Below are positions 34,204-42,599 of a DNA stretch of 64,000 nucleotides, in pieces. Below the pieces are notes generated by a model. It did not search any database, was not told the origin of the DNA, and worked only from the letters and a program-made list of their open reading frames with translations. Position numbers and translations under genes: made by a program. This DNA is from Actinobacteria bacterium OV320 (GTDB lineage Bacteria > Actinomycetota > Actinomycetes > Streptomycetales > Streptomycetaceae): positions 248,001-312,000 of the forward strand of contig LJCX01000023.1 of NCBI GenBank assembly GCA_001298545.1. The letters run 5' to 3'. The number at the start of each line of letters is the position of its first letter. Position 1 is the stretch's first letter.

Positions 34204-34275
34204 GGGCGATTAGCTCAGTGGGAGAGCGCTTCGTTCACACCGAAGAGGTCACTGGTTCGAACCCAGTATCGCCCA
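34204..34275 (+). tRNA. tRNA-Val (CAC), copy 2
   Basis: Identical over all 72 bases to the copy at 23596 and in the same orientation; anticodon CAC; CCA not encoded. Confidence 0.97.
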
Positions 34276-34284
34276 CCGGGAAAG

Positions 34285-34315
34285 GCCGGTCCGCATCACG
34301 CGGACCGGCTTTTTT
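34285..34315 (+). terminator. Rho-independent terminator of tRNA-Val copy 2
   Basis: A 10-bp perfect stem (GCCGGTCCGC with GCGGACCGGC) is followed by six T, the most textbook terminator in the window. Confidence 0.92.
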
Positions 34316-34330
34316 GTGTCGGCGCCCGGC

Positions 34331-35056
34331 CTAGGCCGCCGCCGGCAGCTCCGGGCGCAGCGGCCAGGAGGTGTCCACCGTCTCCGGTGTACCGGTGCGC
34401 GCGAACCACGCCTGGAGCCCGCGTGCCTGCGCCGCGTGCCAGGTCGTCTGGAGCGCGTGCAGCTCGGCGGGGGACAGGCGTTCCAGCCGGGCCGCGAACC
34501 GTCGGCCCAGCGCCCGGACGACCTCCAGGGCGGCCAGCGCGTCCGCCGCCGCGTCGTGCGCGTCGGCCAGCGTGACGCCGTAGTGCGCGCACAGGTCGGT
34601 GAGTGTGCGCCGACCCTTGCGGTAGCGGTCCAGGTGCTTGTCGAGGACCCGTGGGTCCAGCACCCGCAGCGGCGTCGCGTCCACCCAGTGGCCCAGCGCG
34701 GAGGCGCGGTGCCGGCGCAGCTCACGGTCGAGCAGCGTCAGGTCGAACGGCGCGTTCATCACCACCAACGGACGTCCCGCGGCGGCCTGTTCGGCGAGCA
34801 GCCCGGCTATCTCGAACATCACCGGCGACGGCCAGCGGCCGTTGCGCTGGAGGTGGTCGTCCGTCAGTCCGTGCACTTGCGTCGCCCCGGCCGGCACCGG
34901 CACACCCGGGTTCACCAGCCAGCGGCTCACCCTCGGCCGGGCCCCCGGCGCATCCTGGACGACGAGGGCGGCCGACACGATCCGGTCGGTCTCCACGTCG
35001 ACGCCCGTCGTCTCCGTGTCAAAGGCGGCCAGAGGCCCCTCGTACCAGTACGTCAT
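34331..35056 (-). CDS. DEDDh 3'-5' exonuclease (DnaQ-like)
   Basis: A 241-residue exonuclease. The catalytic motifs are ExoI FDTETTGVDVETDRI (about 13-27), ExoII MNAPFDLTLL and ExoIII with HDAAADALAAL, giving Asp-Glu-Asp-His-Asp. HGLTDDHL is also typical of the DnaQ family. A C-terminal tail of about 60 residues follows the fold. It removes nucleotides from DNA or RNA 3' ends using two metal ions; the pathway is unknown. Start at ATG 35056; a GTG six bases upstream has a closer GAGGGG. It diverges from the DUF4365 gene. Confidence 0.88.
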   Translation of the reverse strand: MTYWYEGPLAAFDTETTGVDVETDRIVSAALVVQDAPGARPRVSRWLVNPGVPVPAGATQVHGLTDDHLQRNGRWPSPVMFEIAGLLAEQAAAGRPLVVMNAPFDLTLLDRELRRHRASALGHWVDATPLRVLDPRVLDKHLDRYRKGRRTLTDLCAHYGVTLADAHDAAADALAALEVVRALGRRFAARLERLSPAELHALQTTWHAAQARGLQAWFARTGTPETVDTSWPLRPELPAAA

Positions 35057-35224
35057 AAGCACACAACCCCTCGTTCACCCACGGCAGCTGACGCCCCGTC
35101 TTCTGCCTGTTTGGTGATACCCGGGCTGTTTGCGACGTACGCCGGAAGGACACAACACGAGTACGGGTCCTCGCAGTTCAGCGACCCGTCACGGGGACCG
35201 GTACTGCCTGGAAGGCTGTTGGCC

Positions 35225-35791
35225 ATGGCGATAGCGCAGCCCGAGCGGGGCGGGCTGCTGCCCGAACGCGAAGGGCTTCATCGCGGCACGCTCGCCACCA
35301 CCGCCTGCATGGAGACACTCCAGGTGGGCTATCTGCACGCCGTCGCGGCGGCGGCGGGATGCTCGCTGTCCCAGCCGTTCCCGGACAACGGCATCGACTG
35401 GCACGTCAGCCACAGCGCACCCGGGCACACCGTCGACGACGAGGTCACCATCAAGGTGCAGCTCAAGGCGACCTACCAGATCCGGCCCGACCCGCCGGGC
35501 CGCTTCTTCTCCTTCACGCTCGACAACGACCACTTGCGCAAACTCGCCCGCACCCCGGTGTCGGTGCACAAGATCCTCGTCGTGATGCTCGTCCCGCGGT
35601 CCCAGGACCAGTGGCTGCGCGCCGGCCACGACTGCCTCGAACTGCGGCACTGCTGCTACTGGGTCAATCTCGCCGGCCACCCGATCACCGGCCGGACCCG
35701 GACCACCGTGCGGATACCGACCACACGCATCTTCGACGACCGGGCGCTGTGCGAGATCATGACGCGGGCCGGGACGGGAGGCAGACCATGA
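35225..35791 (+). CDS. DUF4365 protein, probable PD-(D/E)xK nuclease fold
   Basis: A 188-residue protein. The pattern DNGIDWHVSH (about 59-68) followed by EVTIKVQLKAT (about 76-86) matches DUF4365, whose Asp and QxK residues correspond to the PD-(D/E)xK nuclease metal site. A segment HKILVVMLVP and a Cys/Trp-rich CLELRHCCYWVNL follow. Activity is not proven for most members. GGAAGG lies about eight bases before the ATG. The stop overlaps the next gene (ATGA), and a DEDDh exonuclease gene diverges upstream. Confidence 0.7.
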   Translation: MAIAQPERGGLLPEREGLHRGTLATTACMETLQVGYLHAVAAAAGCSLSQPFPDNGIDWHVSHSAPGHTVDDEVTIKVQLKATYQIRPDPPGRFFSFTLDNDHLRKLARTPVSVHKILVVMLVPRSQDQWLRAGHDCLELRHCCYWVNLAGHPITGRTRTTVRIPTTRIFDDRALCEIMTRAGTGGRP

Positions 35792-37023
35792 CCCACCGCC
35801 CCCTCGACGAGCCGCTGCGGGCCGTACGGCCGCACCCCGAGGCCCACTGGGACCAGGCGCCCGAGCCCGGCGAGGTCGACCCGGCCGTCCTCGGCGCCCT
35901 GCTGCGCCGGCACGGCTGGCAGCGGCGCGGCGGTGCCGCGGGCCGCTACGGCCGCTGGACCCCGCCCGGACCGGGCGGCGGCGGGACCAGCCTGCTCGTG
36001 CCGGAGAGCCGGGCCTTCCCCGACAGCGACGACCTGCTCGGCGAGGCGCTGCTCGCGCTGGCCCGCAGCGGCACGCCGTCCGCGCGCGAGGTGCTCGTCG
36101 GGCTCGCCGTGCCGAGCGACGAGATCCGCTGGTGGCGGGACACACCGGCCGGGCCCGCCGGGGCCGCGTCCTGGCCCGTCGAGGAACAGCTGCGCGCCGC
36201 CGCCCGCCAGATGCTGCTGGCCGGCGCGCTTGCCACACGCGCGCGGGCCGGCTACCACGGTGCCCGGCACCGCCGCGCGGCCTTCGCGACGCTGGAGAGC
36301 GTCCTCGTCGGCTCCGCGGCCGGTGGCCGCCTTCTGACGGCCTTCGTGCCCGTCGTGGGCGCCCGCCCCCTGGCCGTCCGCCTCCACCAGGCCCTGTACG
36401 CGGTCCGTGAGGCCATCGACTACCAGCGGGCCACCGGGGGCATGGACGCCTTCGACAGCGCCGTGGAGGCCGGCGCCAGCCGCGAGCTCACCGAGGCGCT
36501 GATCACCCTCGTCCGGGGCACCGAGGGCGCCCGGATCGCCGTCGAGTGGGCGCCCACCGCCGGGGTCCCCGAGGCGTGCGCCGCGGGCGGTGAACCGGTC
36601 GAGTTCTCGCCCGGCGACCTGTCCGTACTGCGCGAGGCGGGCGCCCGCTATCTCCGCGCGGAGCCCTCCGTGCCCGTGCGGATCACCGGCGCGGTCGTCC
36701 GGATGCGCAGGTCGGGACCGCGCGGCGACGGCAGCGTACGGCTGCGCGTGCTGGCCGGCGCCGACATCCCGCACGTCCGGCTCACCCTCGACGAGGAGGA
36801 CTACCGCATCGCCGGGCAGGCCCACCTGGTGGGACTGCCGGTACGGGTGCAGGGCCGGCTGGAGAGCAGGGGCGGCTTCCGCAGGGTCACCGGCGCCTGC
36901 GGGGTGGTACCCGTGCAGGTCGACGAGGCCGAGCGGGACCGGCTGATGAAGTCGATGCAGGGGAACACAGGGGGTGCGGACTACTTCGAGGAAGCCTGCG
37001 AAGAGGAACAGCCGGGGGGCTGA
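35788..37023 (+). CDS. Unknown protein coupled to DUF4365
   Basis: A 411-residue soluble protein I do not recognise. It starts within the DUF4365 stop (ATGA), so the two are translationally coupled. The N-terminal third has a WQRRGGAAGRYGRWTPP segment; the centre is helical (VEEQLRAAARQMLLAGALAT; AVRLHQALYAVREAIDYQRA); the C-terminal 130 residues are strand-rich (VRITGAVVRMRR, VRLRVLAGADIPHVRLTL, GLPVRVQGRLESRGGF) and resemble a small beta-barrel. The tail is acidic. It could be a nucleic-acid-binding partner of the DUF4365 protein, but that is inference from position and fold guess. Confidence 0.7.
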   Translation: MTHRPLDEPLRAVRPHPEAHWDQAPEPGEVDPAVLGALLRRHGWQRRGGAAGRYGRWTPPGPGGGGTSLLVPESRAFPDSDDLLGEALLALARSGTPSAREVLVGLAVPSDEIRWWRDTPAGPAGAASWPVEEQLRAAARQMLLAGALATRARAGYHGARHRRAAFATLESVLVGSAAGGRLLTAFVPVVGARPLAVRLHQALYAVREAIDYQRATGGMDAFDSAVEAGASRELTEALITLVRGTEGARIAVEWAPTAGVPEACAAGGEPVEFSPGDLSVLREAGARYLRAEPSVPVRITGAVVRMRRSGPRGDGSVRLRVLAGADIPHVRLTLDEEDYRIAGQAHLVGLPVRVQGRLESRGGFRRVTGACGVVPVQVDEAERDRLMKSMQGNTGGADYFEEACEEEQPGG

Positions 37024-37049
37024 TTTCGCGGTCGGCGGGTGCGGGTCGG

Positions 37050-37055
37050 TACGAT
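37050..37055 (+). promoter_or_regulatory. -10 box TACGAT upstream of thrS
   Basis: TACGAT predicts a start near 37062 and a leader of about 50 bases. No clear -35. No T-box is recognisable. Confidence 0.45.
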
Positions 37056-37113
37056 CGCCTCTTGCGCGCGCCCAGGGTATGGCGCCGCACCCACCTTCAG
37101 TCAGGAGATACCG

Positions 37114-39090
37114 GTGTCGGACGTCCGTGTGATCATCCAACGCGATTCCGAGCGGGAAGAGCGCACGGTGACGACGGGCACCACGGCCGCCGACCTCTTC
37201 GCCGGCGAGCGCTCGATCATCGCCGCGCGTGTGGCCGGCGAGCTCAGGGACCTGTCGTACGTGCTCGCCGACGGCGAGGAGGTCGAGGCCGTCGAGATCT
37301 CCTCGACCGACGGTCTGAACATCCTGCGCCACTCCACCGCGCACGTCATGGCCCAGGCCGTGCAGGAGCTCTTCCCCGAGGCCAAGCTGGGCATCGGCCC
37401 GCCGGTCAAGGACGGCTTCTACTACGACTTCGACGTCGAGAAGCCGTTCACGCCCGAGGATCTCAAGGCCATCGAGAAGAAGATGCAGGAGATCCAGAAG
37501 CGGGGGCAGAGGTTCGCCCGCCGCGTGGTCACCGACGAGGCCGCCCGCGAGGAGCTCGCCGACGAGCCCTACAAGCTGGAGCTCATCGGCATCAAGGGCT
37601 CGGCCTCCACCGACGACGGCGCGGACGTCGAGGTCGGCGCCGGCGAGCTGACGATCTACGACAACCTGGACGCCAAGACCGGTGACCTGTGCTGGAAGGA
37701 CCTCTGCCGCGGTCCCCACCTGCCCACCACCCGCAACATCCCGGCGTTCAAGCTGATGCGCAACGCGGCCGCCTACTGGCGCGGCAGCGAGAAGAACCCC
37801 ATGCTCCAGCGCATCTACGGCACCGCCTGGCCCTCGAAGGAGGAGCTCAAGGCCCACCTCGACTTCCTCGCCGAGGCCGAGAAGCGCGACCACCGCAAGC
37901 TGGGCAGCGAGCTGGACCTCTTCTCCATCCCGGAGCAGATCGGTTCCGGCCTCGCCGTCTTCCACCCCAAGGGCGGCATCATCCGCCGGGTCATGGAGGA
38001 CTACTCGCGCCGCCGCCACGAGGAGGAGGGCTACGAGTTCGTCTACACCCCGCACGCGACGAAGGGGAAGCTCTTCGAGACCTCGGGCCACCTGGACTGG
38101 TACGCCGACGGCATGTACCCGCCCATGCAGCTCGACGAGGGCGTGGACTACTACCTCAAGCCCATGAACTGCCCGATGCACAACCTGATCTTCGACGCGC
38201 GCGGCCGCTCGTACCGTGAGCTGCCGCTGCGCCTCTTCGAGTTCGGGACCGTGTACCGGTACGAGAAGTCGGGCGTGGTGCACGGCCTGACCCGCGCGCG
38301 CGGCTTCACCCAGGACGACGCGCACATCTACTGCACCCGCGAGCAGATGGCGGAGGAGCTCGACAAGACGCTCACCTTCGTCCTCGGCCTGCTGCGCGAC
38401 TACGGCCTGGAGGACTTCTACCTGGAGCTGTCCACCAAGGACCCGGAGAAGTTCGTCGGCTCCGACGACGCCTGGGAGGAGGCCACCGAGGCCCTCCGCC
38501 AGGTCGCCGAGAAGCAGGGCCTCCCGCTCGTGCCCGACCCGGGCGGCGCCGCCTTCTACGGCCCCAAGATCTCCGTGCAGACCAAGGACGCCATCGGCCG
38601 CACCTGGCAGATGTCGACCATCCAGCTCGACTTCAACCTGCCGGAGCGCTTCGACCTCGAGTACACCGGCCCCGACGGCGCGAAGCAGCGCCCGGTGATG
38701 ATCCACCGTGCCCTGTTCGGCTCGATCGAGCGGTTCTTCGCGGTGCTCCTGGAGCACTACGCGGGCGCCTTCCCGGCGTGGCTGGCCCCCGTCCAGGCGA
38801 TCGGCATCCCGATCGGCGACGGGCACGTGGAGTACCTGGAGAAGTTCGCCGCGGCCGCGAAGAGGCGGGGCCTGCGGGTGGAGGTGGACTCCTCCTCCGA
38901 CCGGATGCAGAAGAAGATCCGCAACGCCCAGAAGCAGAAGGTGCCCTTCATGGTCATCGCGGGCGACGAGGACATGTCGGGCGGCTCGGTCTCCTTCCGC
39001 TACCGCGACGGCTCGCAGGAGAACGGCATCCCGTTCGACGAGGCCATCGCGAAGATCGCGAAGATCGTCGAGGAGCGGGCGCAGGTCTGA
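37114..39090 (+). CDS. thrS: Threonine-tRNA ligase
   Basis: A 658-residue class II synthetase charging tRNA-Thr. Order: TGS domain (1 to about 65), editing domain with [11 protein letters not shown] (73-83) and [14 protein letters not shown], catalytic core with [12 protein letters not shown] (about 349-360), motif 2 [23 protein letters not shown] split over the loop, motif 3 [13 protein letters not shown], then the anticodon-binding domain (about 560-658). Zn ligands Cys (MNCPMH) and His (LTR..THAR type) are present. The GTG start has AGGAGA five bases upstream. Full length; nothing odd. Confidence 0.97.
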   Translation: MSDVRVIIQRDSEREERTVTTGTTAADLFAGERSIIAARVAGELRDLSYVLADGEEVEAVEISSTDGLNILRHSTAHVMAQAVQELFPEAKLGIGPPVKDGFYYDFDVEKPFTPEDLKAIEKKMQEIQKRGQRFARRVVTDEAAREELADEPYKLELIGIKGSASTDDGADVEVGAGELTIYDNLDAKTGDLCWKDLCRGPHLPTTRNIPAFKLMRNAAAYWRGSEKNPMLQRIYGTAWPSKEELKAHLDFLAEAEKRDHRKLGSELDLFSIPEQIGSGLAVFHPKGGIIRRVMEDYSRRRHEEEGYEFVYTPHATKGKLFETSGHLDWYADGMYPPMQLDEGVDYYLKPMNCPMHNLIFDARGRSYRELPLRLFEFGTVYRYEKSGVVHGLTRARGFTQDDAHIYCTREQMAEELDKTLTFVLGLLRDYGLEDFYLELSTKDPEKFVGSDDAWEEATEALRQVAEKQGLPLVPDPGGAAFYGPKISVQTKDAIGRTWQMSTIQLDFNLPERFDLEYTGPDGAKQRPVMIHRALFGSIERFFAVLLEHYAGAFPAWLAPVQAIGIPIGDGHVEYLEKFAAAAKRRGLRVEVDSSSDRMQKKIRNAQKQKVPFMVIAGDEDMSGGSVSFRYRDGSQENGIPFDEAIAKIAKIVEERAQV

Positions 39091-39103
39091 CCCGGTCGTG
39101 CGC

Positions 39104-39136
39104 GGGCCCCCGGGGAGTTCATCTCTCCGGGGGCCC
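39104..39136. terminator. Bidirectional terminator between thrS and the channel gene
   Basis: A 14-bp GC-rich stem with one mismatch (39104-39117 with 39123-39136). It overlaps the end of the convergent channel gene. Confidence 0.75.
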
Positions 39137-39781
39137 CACGTCGTCCCCGGCCCGTGCGAACCGCTGCATCAGATACGACGAGAACGACCCGGTCACCGCA
39201 CCCAGCAGGGCGAGGCCGCAGCCCATCAGGACCACCGCGACCAGCCGCCCCATCGGGGTCACCGGGACGACATCGCCGTAGCCCACGGTCGCCAGCGTGG
39301 AGACCGCCCACCACAGCGCGTCGCCGAACGTACGGATCGACGCGTCCGGGGCGTTGTGCTCGTAGTGGTACACGGCAAGGGAGGCGGACAGACCGAGCAG
39401 TGTGGACGACATGCCCGCGTACAGCATCACCCGCGCCTGGAGGGCCAGCCGGGGTGCCTGCTTGCGGCGGTCCTGCATGGCGTCGTAGACCCGCACGATG
39501 CGCACCGGCCGCAGCAGCGGCAGCACGACGACCAGCGAGTCCAGCCAGTGCCGGTGGACGAAGCCCGGGCCCTCGCCGCTCAGCCGCCAGCGCACCACGT
39601 AGTCCACGATGAACAGCGCCCAGGACCCGTACAGAACCGCCAGACTCAGGTCGAGCACCGGCCCGGGCAGTCCCTCTCCCAGAATCCGTACGCCGTACGA
39701 GACGAGAAAGAGCAGTGAGGCCACCGCGAGCGGGGTGCCCGCCCGTCGCTCCCAGCGTGCCGTCCGGTTGTCGTCGTCCAC
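39119..39781 (-). CDS. Voltage-gated-like potassium channel protein
   Basis: A 220-residue integral membrane protein. The K+ selectivity filter is STLATVGYGDVVPVTPMGR, flanked by pore helix ALWWAVST and a last helix VAVVLMGCGLALLGAVTGSF. Upstream helices include PLAVASLLFLVSYGVRILG and a charged S4-like segment LRPVRIVRVYDA, so it is probably a six-helix channel. The start is uncertain: GTG 39781 is preferred because further extension would cross the divergent HIT gene's start, but no strong ribosome-binding site is seen. Confidence 0.8.
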   Translation of the reverse strand: MDDDNRTARWERRAGTPLAVASLLFLVSYGVRILGEGLPGPVLDLSLAVLYGSWALFIVDYVVRWRLSGEGPGFVHRHWLDSLVVVLPLLRPVRIVRVYDAMQDRRKQAPRLALQARVMLYAGMSSTLLGLSASLAVYHYEHNAPDASIRTFGDALWWAVSTLATVGYGDVVPVTPMGRLVAVVLMGCGLALLGAVTGSFSSYLMQRFARAGDDVGPPER

Positions 39782-39847
39782 CGGCCAAGCTTGGCCGAGG
39801 CCCCCTCTCCCGCAGCCCCGCCGACACGCCGCGAATGGGCGAAGCAA

Positions 39848-39861
39848 TATGCTGCCTTGCA
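39848..39861 (+). promoter_or_regulatory. -10 box for leaderless HIT gene
   Basis: TATGCT at 39848-39853 ends seven bases before the ATG at 39861; no Shine-Dalgarno is present. Confidence 0.55.
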
Positions 39862-40412
39862 TGACGAGTGAGCCGGAACAGCAGATCGGAGTGGGCACGC
39901 AGGACGCGTTCCAGCGTCTGTGGACGCCCCACCGGATGGCCTACATCCAGGGTGAGAACAAGCCGACCGGTCCGGGTGCCGACGACGGCTGTCCCTTCTG
40001 CTCGATCCCGGCCAAATCCGACGAGGACGGGCTGGTCGTCCGACGCGGTGAGCACGTGTACGCGGTGCTGAACCTGTACCCCTACAACGGCGGCCATCTG
40101 ATGACCGTCCCCTACCGGCATGTCGCCGACTACACCGATCTGACGGTGCCGGAGACCGCCGAGCTCGCGGAGCTGACGAAGCAGGCGATGACGGCTCTGC
40201 GCCTCGCGTCCGGCGCGCACGGCTTCAACATCGGCATGAACCAGGGGACCGTCGCGGGCGCCGGCATCGCCGCCCACCTGCACCAGCACATCGTGCCCCG
40301 CTGGGGCGGGGACACGAACTTCATGCCGGTCGTGGGCCACACACGCGTACTCCCGCAACTCCTGGCAGACACGAGAAAAATGCTGGCAGAGGCCTGGCCG
40401 ACGCCGGCCTAG
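39861..40412 (+). CDS. HIT-family nucleotide hydrolase/phosphorylase
   Basis: A 183-residue histidine-triad protein. The catalytic triad is in HLHQHIVPRW (about 139-148), and CPFCSIPAKSDEDG near residue 50 gives two cysteines of the actinobacterial subgroup. LYPYNGGHLMTVPYRH is the first conserved core. It resembles mycobacterial Ap4A phosphorylase (Rv2613c type), which splits diadenosine tetraphosphate. In S. coelicolor and mycobacteria the gene lies near the phosphatidylinositol-phosphate synthase gene, as here. Confidence 0.88.
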   Translation: MTSEPEQQIGVGTQDAFQRLWTPHRMAYIQGENKPTGPGADDGCPFCSIPAKSDEDGLVVRRGEHVYAVLNLYPYNGGHLMTVPYRHVADYTDLTVPETAELAELTKQAMTALRLASGAHGFNIGMNQGTVAGAGIAAHLHQHIVPRWGGDTNFMPVVGHTRVLPQLLADTRKMLAEAWPTPA

Positions 40413-40737
40413 ATCTTCGGCGGGTACTTCCGGGCCGACGGGAGACTGTCCGGCCCGGGAGTCTCAGCCCGTCCGGCGACTGCCCGGCCCGGCCGGGTCA
40501 TTCCAGCCTGTCCGGCGGCTGTCCAGCCAGGCTGGTACTTCCTGCCCGGTCGCGGGCTGTCCGGCCCGGCCCGGGAGTCTCAGCGCGTCCGGCGACTGTC
40601 CGGCCCGGCCGGGTCATTCCAGCCTGTCCGGCGTTTGAGGACGAGGCCGTCCAGGCCGAAAGCGGGGGTCTGGGGGCGCAGTCCCCAGGGACCGGCACCC
40701 CAAGACACCCGCACGACTCCGGCCAGCCGCCGCAGGC
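40413..40737. repeat. Intergenic repeat region, two long imperfect copies
   Basis: No gene. Two copies of a 72-77 bp unit (40446-40516 and 40557-40633) start CTGTCCGGCCCGG and end CCAGCCTGTCCGGCG. They run into TTTGAGGACGAGGCC and then GGGGGTCTGGGGGCGCAG (40663-40681), a tail I associate with a dispersed intergenic repeat of many Streptomyces chromosomes. Confidence 0.65.
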
Positions 40738-42399
40738 CTACGCGTCGTAGCTGTCGGCCTTGCGCGGTGACACGTCCTGGACCGCACCGCTGAGTGCCGA
40801 CGAGCGCGAGCTGAACTTGTCGATGTCCACGTCGTGCTCCTTGAGCACCCTGATCGCGGAGGTGTGCACCACGCGCAGCACCGGCGTGGCCGCGCGCAGC
40901 GCGTCGTCGGCCATGAAGCGGTGCCGCCAGGGCTGGTCGGCCCAGGCGTGCCGCAGACCGAAGGGCTCGGGCAGGCCGATCGAACCGCCGAGCCACTTCA
41001 GCAGCGGCGGGTACCAGCTGATCGTCGCCCGCGCGGCCAGCCGGACCACCTCGTCCGCGGTGACCAGCGGGAGCTTGACCGTGCGCGTCTCCCAGAAGCG
41101 GACGCTCTTGGCGACCTCCTTGGTGGGAGCCTCGGACTTCGTGGTGAACAGGCCGTTCACGGGGCCCAGGGCGTGGCCGGTGACCTCGATGCGCAGCGTC
41201 TCGTGCAGCACGGTCACGGTGATCAGCATGGTGATGATCAACTGGCCGTCCCAGAGGGGCCACTGCACGCCCAGGTAGTGCCGGTCGCCGCCGCCGAACT
41301 GCTGGTTGTTGCAGATGTCCTCTATGGCCCTCGGCTTGACCTGGTACGCCTCGACGTCGGTGCCCTCCGGCCGGGCGACCGCCTTGGCGTTCTCACCGAC
41401 CGGGGTGACGATCCAGTGCCGGACCGAGGGCGGCGGGAAGCCGCCGGTCTTCAGGCTCTGTCGGGGCAGCAGCTTCAGCTGGTCGTGGATGGCCCGCACG
41501 ACCGTCCAGCTGCGGAACTCGTGGACGCCCTTCACGGGGTCGAGCGGTGTCAGCTCCTCGGCGAGGTGCCAGGCGCCCCAGCGCGTGCCCATGCCGAGTA
41601 TGCCCTTGGGGCCGGCGTAGAAGACCGAGTTGGACTGCTGTTCGGCGCTGAGCCGGGCCAGGGACTGGCGCAGCTGCTCGGCCGCCGTCTGGTTCGGGCT
41701 GGTCGGCACGGCCTCGGGGACCTTGGCGCCGACGCTGCTGCCGGCCAGCAGGCTGTCCCAGCGCTGGCGCAGGTCCGTCGCGGTGCTCTCGCAGATCCGC
41801 TTGGCCAGGAACCAGCCGGCCACGGGTGCCACGACGCACCCGCGCGCGTACCAGCCCACGAGACCGCCGAACGGCATCTTGACCAGGAAGAGCACGGCGA
41901 GGGCGCCCACGGCGACGAGCAGACCGGTGCCGACGCCGGAGACCCGCTTGTTGTCCAGCTTCCCCATGGTCGCCCGCAGTTGGAAGACCAGCAGCCACAC
42001 CAGCAGCCCCGGCAGGAAGAGCACACCGCACAGCAGCATCACGCCGGTCAGCTTCTGGTCGCGCTCGCGCCGGATGCGGTTGGCCGCGAGGCAGTGCTCG
42101 ACGACGGCCTGCGGCTCACTGCCGAAGGACTGGATGAGCGGCTTGCGGCCGACCCCCAGCATGCGGTCGATCACCGCCTGGGAGAACGCCTCGCCGAGGT
42201 TGGGCCGGAAGATCTTGGCCCAGCTGCGGCCGGGATTGACCGCCGTCTGGTGCCACTCGTTGTCGGCCTTCTTGATGTCCTCGACCGGGTTGTCCCGGTA
42301 GGCCGCCGAGGCCAGGGCGAAGGTCGGTGTCTGCCCGCCGTCCCCCGTCTGCGGCACCTGTGGTCCGAAGATGTCCGCGTAACCGCTGTCAACGGTCAT
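40738..42399 (-). CDS. Large membrane-associated protein, unknown function
   Basis: A 553-residue protein I do not recognise. The N-terminal 110 residues are soluble. Hydrophobic segments follow at about 115-140 (VMLLCGVLFLPGLLVWLLVF) and 155-200 (VGTGLLVAVGALAVLFLV; GWYARGCVVAPVAGWFLA), then a soluble central domain with GPKGILGMGTRWGAWHLAEE, another hydrophobic strand (QLIITMLITVTVLHETL) and a cytoplasmic C-terminus. The ATG at 42399 has GGGGGCGGGA directly upstream. Single gene; no domain suggests a reaction. It may be a cell-envelope protein. Confidence 0.75.
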   Translation of the reverse strand: MTVDSGYADIFGPQVPQTGDGGQTPTFALASAAYRDNPVEDIKKADNEWHQTAVNPGRSWAKIFRPNLGEAFSQAVIDRMLGVGRKPLIQSFGSEPQAVVEHCLAANRIRRERDQKLTGVMLLCGVLFLPGLLVWLLVFQLRATMGKLDNKRVSGVGTGLLVAVGALAVLFLVKMPFGGLVGWYARGCVVAPVAGWFLAKRICESTATDLRQRWDSLLAGSSVGAKVPEAVPTSPNQTAAEQLRQSLARLSAEQQSNSVFYAGPKGILGMGTRWGAWHLAEELTPLDPVKGVHEFRSWTVVRAIHDQLKLLPRQSLKTGGFPPPSVRHWIVTPVGENAKAVARPEGTDVEAYQVKPRAIEDICNNQQFGGGDRHYLGVQWPLWDGQLIITMLITVTVLHETLRIEVTGHALGPVNGLFTTKSEAPTKEVAKSVRFWETRTVKLPLVTADEVVRLAARATISWYPPLLKWLGGSIGLPEPFGLRHAWADQPWRHRFMADDALRAATPVLRVVHTSAIRVLKEHDVDIDKFSSRSSALSGAVQDVSPRKADSYDA

Positions 42400-42599
42400 T
42401 CCCGCCCCCGATCGCCGCCGCTCTCCCGCTTCTGCGGCTTTCCCGACTTCCGTACTTCGCACACCTGTTGATCAGGTCATCAGCGTATCCGCAGGCGGTG
42501 ACATCCGTCGGCGGACGGCCGAAGCCGCCCGCCGAATCGGAGGGAAACGTTCCACTACGGTGCCCCACCGGCCACTTGAGGGCCGGCGGGCATCAACCG

